A stretch of DNA of 64,000 nt, from contig VZSE01005940.1 in the NCBI GenBank assembly GCA_013398275.1, positions 1,276,687 to 1,340,686 on the forward strand, given 5' to 3'. Of this stretch, positions 27,601 through 39,600 are shown in pieces. The position numbers were made by a program, and so were the translations under genes. Position 1 is the stretch's first letter. The number at the start of each line of letters is the position of its first letter. Under the pieces are notes generated by a model. The model did not search any database. It saw only the letters and a list, made by a program, of their open reading frames with translations, and was not told the origin of the DNA. This DNA comes from Promerops cafer. Its lineage: Eukaryota; Chordata; Aves; Passeriformes; Nectariniidae.

Positions 27601-30600
27601 CTCCCTTCCCAAAGCAGAGACTTCCAAGTCTGGCACAAGGATCATGGAAAATGAAGGACTCCCTTGACCAAGAAAGGAGGTGCTACGAACTGCTTACCAC
27701 TCAAAATGGACATCTCTGGTTTTCTAAAACAAACAAAAAATCACCACAACCACCATTTTACCCCCAAAACAAAGAAACAAATAACCATGGAATTCACTAG
27801 AAATGGGACCAAGTTCATTCCACAAGTGAACAAAATAATCTTGCAACATGTAAAGAATTTAAATTTTATCTATCTTTGCTATCATGGAGTCTCTTAAATT
27901 TTGTTATTTTATATGCAGGCACAGAGTTACAACAGAATGAAAAAAAATCAAGACTGTTCAAAACAAGGTAGCCTATATCCATCCCATGTAGCACTACAAA
28001 CCTCATAAAAAAAGGGAAAAATATTTTTAAGAGAATGCCCCACATAGAAGTTACTGAGCTGATGGAAAAGACGAGACTGTCCTAATGTTTTATATCACAA
28101 CAAAATTACTACCTGAGTTTAACTTGATAATAGTACTGTTTATTAGACATGAACTTAACACAGTAACAAAACAAAGAACAAAAAATAAAATGTAAATCCT
28201 GCCCATACAGCAAGTGCTAAAACATTATGGATTTTACAGGGAAAAAAAACAACCATCTTTGTGGAACAGATCAGCAGTTAAAGAGTTCACACCCTGGCTG
28301 TCTCGGACATTTAGACTTGTAAATAAAAAATTACACTACAATTTTGTACATGTATTTTTACACTAAAAATGAAAAAAAGCAGTTATAAGACCATTGCAGC
28401 AGAAATCACAGACAATTACAATTTGTGCAGCCTAGTTTGCTCAGCCCTCAGATTAATATAACACGATTAAATATGGAAAAGAAGAGGGTCTGAAAGCTCC
28501 TGAGGGATATCATTAGGGCAAATTGCCAAAGAATGAAACATGAGCCAGTCAGGAGAGTCTGGAAGCTGCAGTGGTACCAAGGGACTTGAATGTTCGACAG
28601 TTGGAGCTTCAGCAATGTGTGAACTGCAGGTTAAGGTATCAGGAGACTCTGCTCACTGACACACAGAATGTCACTATTGACCAGCGAGCTGCCCGAGCCT
28701 GACAGCTACACAGCAGAAAGCCAAGGATATCATAATTCCCCATTTAAACTCTTCCTTGCAGATTAACATCTCCTTTCTTAGCTTTACACCACACTTCCGC
28801 AACTACTCTCATTTTGGACTTATAATAAAGGGTATTTTAATAATTATTGGGTTGTTACTATGAATCGATTTGGGGGAAGAAATAAACGAGTACCTTCTCC
28901 CTCTTGTACACAGTGGGATTTATGAGGTTTATTTTATCTCTCTGTGTAGTTGAACTAACACCACTGATAGCACAGTCCAGCTCAGCATTGTGTTTTTTGC
29001 TCGTTCACTCTGAATAGATATGGCATTACTAATTATTATGTCCACATACTTTTGTACACAGTATATAAATTTCAAACTACAACAACCTACATAAAAATCA
29101 GCATTTCATGTATTTCAGTCAGAGACTGAAATAAAGCTGAGTATACAGTTATACAGGATATCCCCTGATGTATAGTCACCTCCTCCTCCTCTTAATAGGC
29201 ATTCTTAAATTATTAATTAAGATGACTATACTATTTGCATGAAGAAATTTCCCTATCTTATCCATGTCTGTTATATTTTAATTCTCACTTTAACAGCAGA
29301 AGTGTGCAATTCCTTAAAAACATCTGAAGTTTTATTAACTCGTTTTATAATCTGTATTTTAGTGTGGCACTCATACTAGCATCTATTTACCATTTATAAT
29401 TTTTTAATCTACTAAATTTTATTATTTCTAGCAGGAAAGGCAAAGATTTGATTACTCACACATAAAGCTTTTGTTGTAGTGTTCCTCACTTTTCTATTTA
29501 ATAACATCTTAATGTAAGATCTTATTTAAACATTTCCCTCTATGCTGCTGCAGTAGGTTTCCAAACATTTTAGTATGTCATTAATATGTTTTATAGCTTC
29601 CTGTTGTATACAGCCTGTAACACAAGCAGCTATGGGATTGTGCCACTCTTCAAACTGTGTCACATTTCATTATTCTGCCAACTCTGCCTTTAAGCAAATA
29701 CTGATAAGATAATTATGGATTTAATATTAAAATTTGCATACTTGGTGTAAAAAAAACCTCTTTTTTGCTTTTTTTACTGTTTCAACAGTGACTGCATTTC
29801 TCAAATGCATTAGTTATTTAAATAACCTTCCTCTTTAACTGACACATCCACTCCACGGAAGAGAATGGGAGCTGCTGTGAGCCCTGGAGTAATGCTGCTC
29901 GTCTTAAGGAAGCGGGCAGTTCAAGAGATCTGAAAAGCCAGGTACAGGGGGAACTGCACCATTCACACCAGAACCCTACAAAGGTGACTCCAGATTTGGG
30001 GCTGTCCAGCAGCGTCTGTGCATGGGAGCAGAGCCCGGCAGGCACCTGCCAAAGGTGGAAATCCTCTCCTGCAGGACGAGATCCTCAAACAGAGCACCCA
30101 GCACAAGCTCCCAGGCAAAGAAATGAGAGTCTGCTGCTTTGCCAAGTGGGGATATCTTCTGCAGAAAACAATTTCTTACACTATTTAGGCACAAAGGCAT
30201 GTCTCTGGAGTCTGTCAATTGACTGCTACCTATTCCAAAAGGAATTATCAAGAACTACCTTAAAAAGATATGTCATAGATCATAAAAATCAAAACAGGTA
30301 CACATTCTCCTAAATTATCTTGAAGTTATCTTCAGTAGACATTCTCCCAAACTATCTTGAAGTTGTCCTCAACTGTGTCCAACCCTACCTATTTTTTCAC
30401 TGACAACTGGATATAAGCATCAACTGTGTACTGTGATTCCTTTTACAGGTAGGTTTTATATGAAAGGCAAAAACCTCTGTCCAATAAAATTTGTTGTATG
30501 TTTATGTATGCACACAGATACATCACTGCACAACTCGGCAGTTTGGTGAAAAATCTTAAATTATAGCAGACAAGTGCTGCAGAACCTAGTTTCTTCAAAT

Positions 30601-33600
30601 CTTGTCATTTATTACCTGGTTTGAGGCAACAAATGATGTTGAGACATCCTCCTGTAGCTCATTTCACTACAAAAGATCTACTAGAGCTGTGTTTCTATCC
30701 ATTAAAAATTGGGCAGACAGTTTTTAAGTGAAATTTTTGTCAGCTGAAACTCATTTGCCAGCACTGAACAGAACTTCTAATATTTTTGCTTCCATTAATT
30801 TTGATTTTTAGACTGTTTTTCTCCACTTCAAAGAATGTCTTTTAGTTAAACAACTTCTATTTTCAGAAATAAATCTAATTGTCTTTTTAAAATTGGTTTA
30901 TATAATGTGGTTTTAAACTACATGAACAGCATGAGTCAAACGATTTGAATTCATTAAAAGCAAAATTTTAATGTTCAACCCTTTAACAAATAAACATATC
31001 TAATTTGAAATCTCTAACATTTGCACTGGGCACAAGAAGCTTTATGGCTTATTCCATTAGTAATAGGTACTAATAGTACTAAGTACAACTGAAAGTTTCA
31101 GTCTGTTTCTGATCTCTCCTGATAAGATGCTGGAGCCAGAATCAACATGTGAGCTTTCATATCCTGCAAAAAAGTAACTGGTGTTTTCTCAAGAGTACTC
31201 CAGTGATTCTGGTAAAATAATTTTTAATTTTGGCCCTGCAAAAAAAAATTCTGAAACTACATGCCCATTGAAAATACAGTCTCTCCAAATAGTGGGAGAT
31301 CATATTACAGAGTTTGTTAGCAAAATTCATCATTGGGTGACAGAAAATTGACTACTACCAAATCTCAACAAGACTGAAACAATGCCCAAATTCCAGAGAA
31401 TGATGAGTTACCTTCTACCTTATGGCAATAAGCAGACAGTTGGGAAGGCTGTTGTTCAGAATCTATGCAGTAATGAACATGAACAGCCAGGAGAAGTTTT
31501 AGTTCAAGACTTGATCAAAGCAAGTTTACCTGCTCCTGGGAACACAAAGAGTGCAGCTCCTCCCCTCCCTCACGTGGCTGCAGTAATTCTGGTGTGTGTA
31601 TCTGCTACCCCAATGCTCACTTCTACCAATGAATCTTTCTGCTCTGTATTTCAAAGGGACTGGTCCCTTTTTCTGTTATCTTTTTTCCTTTTTCTCATTT
31701 TAGGTCTCGCTGAAACAGCGGAACACGTCTGGAGCCACACTACTTCAGCTGAAACATTTTCTGCAGACTCACAGATAGTACCTATTTGATACCTATTATT
31801 CACATAATTTCAATGAGTAACATAAAAATACCTGTATCCTGCACAAAAGGTACCTGGCAGTTTCTTTCTATCTATATAAATTACTTTCTTCAAAGCCTTT
31901 TCTATAATCCAAGGTAAAAACAGAAGAAGAGCATAGGTGGCAAGATTTGCACACATTGCAATGCACAAACTAGAAAGACAGAAACTGATTAGCAGAATCT
32001 TGTCAGAAAGCCAAAAACAGCAACAGAAGTTAAACAAATGCTAAAGTAAAATTAACCTGTGATTCCATACAACCTTTCAAAATCTACTGTAAGCAACTAA
32101 AGAACTACTGTGATAAAAGCATTTCCTGAAAAATCGTCAAACACTGTCAATCTCTGTCAACACCATGTCCAGAAATGGGTACTGGTGTGCTCTCTCCCTC
32201 CTCCCTCACAGTCCCAATGGGCCAAAGAACTGCTTCCCTCCCACTGCCTTGACCACACATATGTTGAAAGATGCCCAAGATTCTGTTTAGTTTAGTTATC
32301 TCATCTACTCATTAATACCTATAGCAACAAACTGTAGGGGATGGGTCACTGTTTTACCACAATTACAGCAGTCATCATCAGCCTGGACCAACCCTCATGG
32401 CTCCTTCCCAAATACTCCCAGTTCCCAAGAATTACTGAGAAACACTATCTGCTTCCTGAAAGGGCAACAGTTGCTCAGGTGAAAGGAAGCCTCTCCTCCA
32501 CATTACAACTCATAAGACAGCCAACTTTATTTTAGAGGGGCAAACACATCTAAATCCTGTTTGATTGAGAACGAGATCAGGCCCCAAACCTGTAACAGAT
32601 GCTTAACATTAGTGGAGACCTACCTTTCCATCCAGTTCCTGAATGGGGGGCAAGGCAGGGGCAAGACTGCTGGGGAGTAAAAGTGGGAAGGGAGGCTCTT
32701 GCTTTTGCCAGTTTACAAGAGAGCATAAATCTATTCCCAGCTCTAAAGATTAAACAGTCAGACTAAATGATAAACTTAGCTCATTCTGCCAGCCCTGGTG
32801 AGAAATCAGCAAGGAAAAAAAATTTAGCAACAAAAGAGAAGAGAATATATTGTCCGAGCCATGATATGCAAAGCCACTTCTATGCAATTCTTTAATTTAG
32901 CTCCTGGCTAATCATTTTCCATCTGCCATCCCCATAATCTTTAGGAAGAAAAAGAGGGAGGACCTTAAATGAGCCATAATGCATTTTCCTCCTGTTGGCA
33001 AGATGAAAACCCAGCTCTCCTCTCTCACAGAAAAGAAACAGAAAGGGAAATATATTTCCAGTTCACAGATGAAAATTTTGACTTTTTCCCTTCTAAAAAT
33101 TAAAGATGTGAAAGAAAACACTTATATAAAAAAAAATTATTTTCTCCTGGAATTGCTGTTGGTTTTTTTTAGGATTATTCACTTCCTTTTATGATTCTTT
33201 CTGGGGGAAGGAAAGGGAAGAGATGAGTGTTATTCATGATTTTGACAGCACTTCATATACAATCAATTTCATTCTTTTCTTGCAGTTCTTGATTCACAAA
33301 GCAGCATTATGGCATCATTCTTGTGCATTAGTTTGGAAGAGAAAAGAGAAGAGTGCAGACACGGCTTGTTCCTTGCCTATGGCTCCAGGAGTGACATGTT
33401 TCCCAATAACGGAAGCTGAGCAGAAAATAGAATTGAAGTGGTAGTAGACAGGTGAGTGCTCAACAAGGAGTACCACTGACATACTGTGCCTACACCAGGG
33501 ACCCACAGGCACTTAGAGATAATCAGAGGTATCTATATAACAAAGTAGGTGTGGGTGAAGAGAAAAAAACATGTAGCTTCATTCAGTTACTCAATATTTT

Positions 33601-36600
33601 CATACCACAAAGGTTTTTGTATTTTTCATAGGTTGAAAATGAAACTCTTGGAAGTTAATCATCAGGTTTTATCCCTAACATGTTACAGATTGGGTTAATA
33701 ACATGTCTCTTATGATAGTTATTTATCCTATGATAAACTAACTATGCTTCTTTATATCATGTTCAAAAATTGCAGTTTCCTCACATTTCTTCATTTCATC
33801 TCTCTATGTTCTTGATTTGTTTATTCTCATTTTGGCGTTCATTTATTCCTTAACTTCTTTATCTCTTCCTCACTCACAAAAGCACAGAACACCACAAATA
33901 TATACATCTTTGTGTCCCTTTTCCTGACCATCTCCTTGATCTTTCCTTTCCTTCTTCCTTTATTTTATGACCCATCTCCAGGGAGGAAGAGCTACCCTCC
34001 CATAAAATGAGGGGATTCTGCAAATGTTTCTCACCTCTGAAAGGAGAGATTCCAGGAAAATCACTTTTATTAACATTTCCTCCTCCAAAGGAACTCCATG
34101 GCATGTTCTTCTGCCATACACTAAGAAGCAGCAGGGACAAACTTCCTTGTGAATGGCTTACTTAAGTTACTGTAGCAAGAGTAGAGATAACCACCAATGA
34201 TGCTATAGCTCATCTTATCATTGGTGAATTGAGGAAAAAAAGAGTGATAAAGCAGTAGCAAGTATGAAAAGGGGAAATCTTGCCACACCAGTACTCCAGA
34301 AGGAGGGCTGGCATTACACTCATTAACCCCTCAGCAACTCCTCCTCACTTCTTTTGCTTCATACAACCACCAAATGACTTCAGTGGTACTTTCTGTAGGG
34401 GGTGAGACAGTTCTGCTCAACAGAATAGGGTCTCTTTCCCTTTTAGTTCCTCTTCAGCCCAGCCACAAAGGACTCAGTTCCTAAAGGCTTCTCTCAGAGT
34501 CTCACAGCAGCGCCTGCACTGGCTCTACACAGCATTTAGTTCCCTCAGTTTCTACTGAATTGCCAAAAGTCATACAAAAAGAAACAATTTTGCCCCAGAT
34601 TGACTCAGTCTTGGAGCTTTCTTTTTCCTGCAAGTGTTGTAAGTGAAAAATTAAATTCTGGAGCTAATTTATAGATGTCTGTCTACATGCCTTTTCTTTT
34701 TACAATGTGGATTTTTGAGGTTTGGGATTTAAATTTTTTTTTTGTATAAAACCCAGTGATAAAGTTCTTCATGTTTTACATAGATGGCAGGTAATAATAA
34801 TTTCCAACTATTTACTGGCTTTCCCCCCCCCCCCCATTCTCATTAAAAGATGTTTTTAACCACACATTTCAATTTCTTTTCACAAATTCTTTCAGCAATC
34901 ATTTCTCTTAATATTATCCTGCGGCAATGGGAAAACTATTCTAAACTTCAAGACTGAGACAGCTTTCCAGATCTGGCTGTATATTCTAACCCGCTTTATT
35001 CCATACTGACATCCTGTAGCCTCTTTGCTGGAAATGTGCTCCCCACAGGTGTCCCAACGGGAACTTAACTGCACCTACAACAGTTTACCCCCCTGCCCAG
35101 TTTACCTTAGATGGCCTAGACATGAACTATAAAAAATATATTAAATTCCACTTGTCATTTACTTCCAGACCAAATGGCCAACTGAGGTTATATTCCAAAA
35201 TTAATTCTAATTATGCTTCTGGGAGCAGAGTGAGTATCAGCAGAATATCCGTTCTGCCTTGCAAGTTAATGATAAATTCCCATCCATTTCTTGACTTTTA
35301 AGAACTAAATTTAGCCCTTGAACATTTCCAGGTCACATGAATTTGAGATACAAATTAAATTTTAAATCTGTAATACTTTTTCCTGAGCACCTATGGATAG
35401 TGTGACAAGAGCTGAACAAGACTAATGAGAAAAGAGAATAAAGCCAACAGTCCAATTCACTGAGGGCAACTGTAGAAAGCTCTCTTTGCAAGGAAGCAAC
35501 TGTAGAAGTGATTCCACAAATGTATGTGTGTAAATTTATATTCAGTGCTCCTTCACCACCAAAACAAATAAATCTGTATCTTTTATCAATATTTACATCT
35601 GTTTTCGTAGGGCTACCAAAGAAAGCCAGAGCCAGCGCCAAGCAGAACTCGTAAGCACCGTGCTCTGAGACACGTCAGGCTTGTAGTACCCAAAACAAAT
35701 ACTGGTCAAAGTGGAGATAACGTTTAGACATTTGCTTTAAAGTGTAGCATCCCTTCCACCTGCCAGTGCCGGCCGCAGAAGATCCAGTCTCGTTAGCATA
35801 TTACTGACAGGCTGATGAGAAAGCTCCTGTCAGACACTGGCCAGCCGGGTGTTGGAGACGGAGCGCGCAGCCCCAGCTGACTAGTTAGGGAGAGACTGCA
35901 GAGGTACAATTACAGAGGCATATGACAAGCTTTCATGCTTGAGTGACTTGAGAACCGATGACATGGCTTTAAACAGCAATCCTTCCTACCTCCGGTCACA
36001 AAACAGCAATAAGTCAACTGATGCACTGTTGTAAAATCATGATTTATTCCTTTGCTTTGAATACATGAGAGTGTGGTATGATGTTCTGGTAGACTACCAC
36101 AGCAGGTGCACTTGGGGCCAAAACATCTAGGGCCTGCCTCCAGCATGCATAAAATCAATGCTGCAGCTCAGCCTTCCTAGAAAAGCCAACCCCAGCACTT
36201 TAATAATTTATAGAAAGACTGAATTAAAAAATTATTTGTACTGAAACTCATACAGTTCCATGCAACTAATAAAAATACATGCAGATGCAGTGACGTGTGA
36301 GGAAACAGTGCTGTGAAAGAACGTGTAGCCTGACATTTAAGAAAGGTCTTCCTTTTGCTGCTAAAGTGAAATAACTAACAGCCACCTCTGTGAATAGATC
36401 AATCCCTTTGTTTCATTCATCCTTTCGCTTAATCCAAAGCCACATAATTTGTTTCTCTTTCGTAGTTTACTGTTCAAAAGCCAGAAATGGTAATTTTTGC
36501 TACAAACAGATCTTACAGAGCATAATCCTCAGGCTAGCTGAATCCATCTCGCTCTAACGCTAAGCCTGAAGCAAGCTGTGAGGCTGGTGATAATCACATT

Positions 36601-39600
36601 ATTAAAGTGGTTGGAAAGTCAAGCTAATAAAAGAATCAACAGTTAGGGCAAATAATGATCCAGAAGCTAAAACAGAATGGAGTGGTGGGAAGTTTCCACT
36701 TGTATCCCAGTAGTAATTGGAAGGACTAGTAGACAAATATCTACACCGAGGGAATTTTTTTTAAAGGGGATAAACCCACAGAAAATCAATTTAAAGGAAG
36801 ACGCAAAGAAAACACAACTGCAAAATCCTGAAGATGCACAAAAAACAAAGCCTGCTTGGCTGAAATAAAATATAAGCTGAAACACGCTCAAGACAGTTCT
36901 CTTTTTTTCTGTTTTTGTTTTTTTAAATTAAAAAACTCTACTCAGCAACCTAAAATAGTAAACCCTTTTTAAATACAGCATCATGTTTTGCCCCCTTTTT
37001 TCCATACTAGGACTGATCTTTTACTTGAATATAATGACAGTATGAAATTAATAGGGCAGAAATGGTAGACAAAGAATTCTGAACATAAGTAAGTGCAGTT
37101 TTCCATTCCTGGCCCCCACAAGAAGGGCAAGGAGAAAGTGAGCAAGGCCTTGAATTATGCCTTTTGTAATCAGTCACTGCCCTGAGATAGTGAACCGAAA
37201 CAGAGCTGATAACTTGAAGGTGACATCACAACCCAGTCTTCATGAACTCACATAAACACTTGATACTCAGTTAACTCCAAAGATAAGACACAACTCCCTT
37301 AACAGAAAGTTGTGCTTGACTGCACTATTTTTGAACAAATAATCTTTTCTAGTATCAAGCTGTAATTTAGGAATATTAATACAGGAACTTTGCAACAGAA
37401 AGTACCAGTCTGCTGTGTTTTGTATGCAACAGCAAAACAGCACAAAACTTGCAAAGGTTGATGTCCAAATACACTCCATTTGCTTACTGTTTTACATCAA
37501 GCAATCCCCACGTTAAACAAGAAATATCTTTTGCCAAAAACACATTTAATCATTCTTGGCAATTCAATTAAATTCTTATAGGCAATACTGAAAAGTGTTT
37601 CATTAACTTTTTAAATTATATTGCTCCGTAAAGAAGCAAGCCATGCATCACCCTTGTTCTGTTCATCAAAGGGATGAGCAGGCAGCACTTCTGTGAACTG
37701 AAGCTCTTAATAAGCCAGGTACTTTTCTGTTTTATCAGAACTCACTAGTGCAAGTGAAAATTAACCAATCCTGTATCAAAAGTGGATCCAGCATGATGTG
37801 ACAGTAATTTTGTTTAGCTATGACTTAAGTAATGCTAGTAGACTGAAAAAGCAACCAGAAAAAAAGTGAAGTTGATGTGCTCTCTCGTTCTGGATTTGAC
37901 CTGCAAGCTACTATTTACATTCACAGCTTGGGGACACTCTCCAGGACGTCCAAACACCACTACAAATGTCTAGAAAGTGACATAAATTATTTCCAAGTGA
38001 AGACACCAGCAAGATGGCTCTCAATTCATTAAAAGGTTAGGAAAAAACAGCCAAAGTGTAAACAAAGTGCATGTTTCTCCCAACCAGAATATTCTATCTG
38101 TTGTTGTGTGATGACTTCCAAAGACAAATCTGATCATTTAAATAAGGTGGTCTAGATCAGCACAGTCTAATTCTGGTACTTCCTCTTCTCTTGTCACATC
38201 ACAGCAACAGAGACCAGCTGAGATGTTCAGCCTAACAAAAACAAGTCCTAAGCAGATCCAAATGTAGGCTGAGACTACAATTCTAAATCATGTCAAGCAG
38301 ACAGACACGTGCTCACCTGCAGAATGAATCTTCCACAGGCTCAGAGCTGCCATCACGATTCCTATCTCCTCTCTACTGGAGCAGTAAAACAGGGCTGACT
38401 GGGGCACCATTGGAGCTGAGTTTTTTTAATGGTGTACTTCTTTCCCCCCCCCCCCCCCTTTTATTTCCCCCTTTAAATATAGCAAGCTGTGTTTCAGACT
38501 AGCAAAGTGAAAAAAAATTCTGATTCCACAGTTTCGCTACATCACACGAGCTTCTGCTAAGACAGGTTCTTTGCTTTCCCTTCAAAAATCTATTTGCCCA
38601 TTCAGATCTTATTACTATGTTGTAATGCACAATTCTTTCCCTATCCATTTCAGGAAGAGGAGGGGAGCATGGAGAGGAGAAAAAAAAGCCCTGTAATAAA
38701 ATATGGAAACTTCCTAAGAAAAAGTAACATCTTTGATGGTTAAAAAAAAACTATCATAGACTAGTGATGTGAAGATTGTCTAAATTAATTTAGTGTTTAT
38801 TTTGCTGGTTTTTAGGAGTTCTCATGGCCTCTGCTTGTATGATCCCACGTTTGCTTCACTCCAGTTTGCAGGACTGACTTGGCTCCACACCCTGCAGAGC
38901 CCGGGGAAAGTGCTGCCTTTGTGCACTGCCCTAACTGCAGTGCTGGTCACACATCCAGGGACCCAACACTGTGCTGGTTAAAAAAATAATAAGGCAATTA
39001 AATAACTGCTACTGCATCTAGAATTGTAAAACCTGTCAGCCTTTTATGGCAACTCTGAACCTTCTCTATCTTCAATTTACTTTTGACTCAAAAAAATGAA
39101 AGTACTTTTATCCACTATTTATAATCAAAGAATTCTCACTTCTTACAACACCTGCAAGTCTTTGAAAATAGTAATTTTTAGTACTATATCCAACCTTGTA
39201 CCCATGTATTCATTTATTTGGTAGTGCAATTAGCAGTGCTCAGAAATACAGAATTGATATTCTACCACAGAGAGTACATTAAGCAAAATTTTTTATGCAG
39301 CATTCTTCAAAAAAATTAAGGTAACTGTGCTTAAGAGGCTGAAGATTCTGTGTGAGAATTACACTCTGTGATTAAAACTTGGTTATAAAGGGACAGTCTT
39401 GTACAAAATTGAATTGGGAGTATTTTGAAAATACAGGGGATTTTAGAGTAAAATAAAATGGCATCTGAATATTTAGGTATACTTTCCAAACGAAATGCAA
39501 CGTTCTTTTGTTAAGCAGCCTAAGCAGGCATAAGTATGGAAAAGAAACATTTTAATGTGGGCAGTAGCTCAAAACCTTTAATTAAAAAACTGCTATTTTG

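Noticed and set aside
31382..31789. 135-codon open frame on the plus strand
   Set aside because: It has no family resemblance; its hydrophobic stretch comes from a T-rich tract. It sits antisense in a DENND1B intron with no supporting signal.
31810..32037. Hydrophobic minus-strand frame, considered as a missing DENND1B exon
   Set aside because: Exons e and f already join at phase 0 with the conserved SKLST-LTAC peptide, so no exon is missing between them, and the sequence does not match the family.
35804..35833. Hammerhead-ribozyme-like core: CTGATGAGAAA enclosed by an 8-bp stem
   Set aside because: The CTGATGA and GAAA boxes run directly together with no stem II between them, and no cleavage-site arm in the proper place is visible. 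It cannot fold as a hammerhead; the resemblance is taken as chance.
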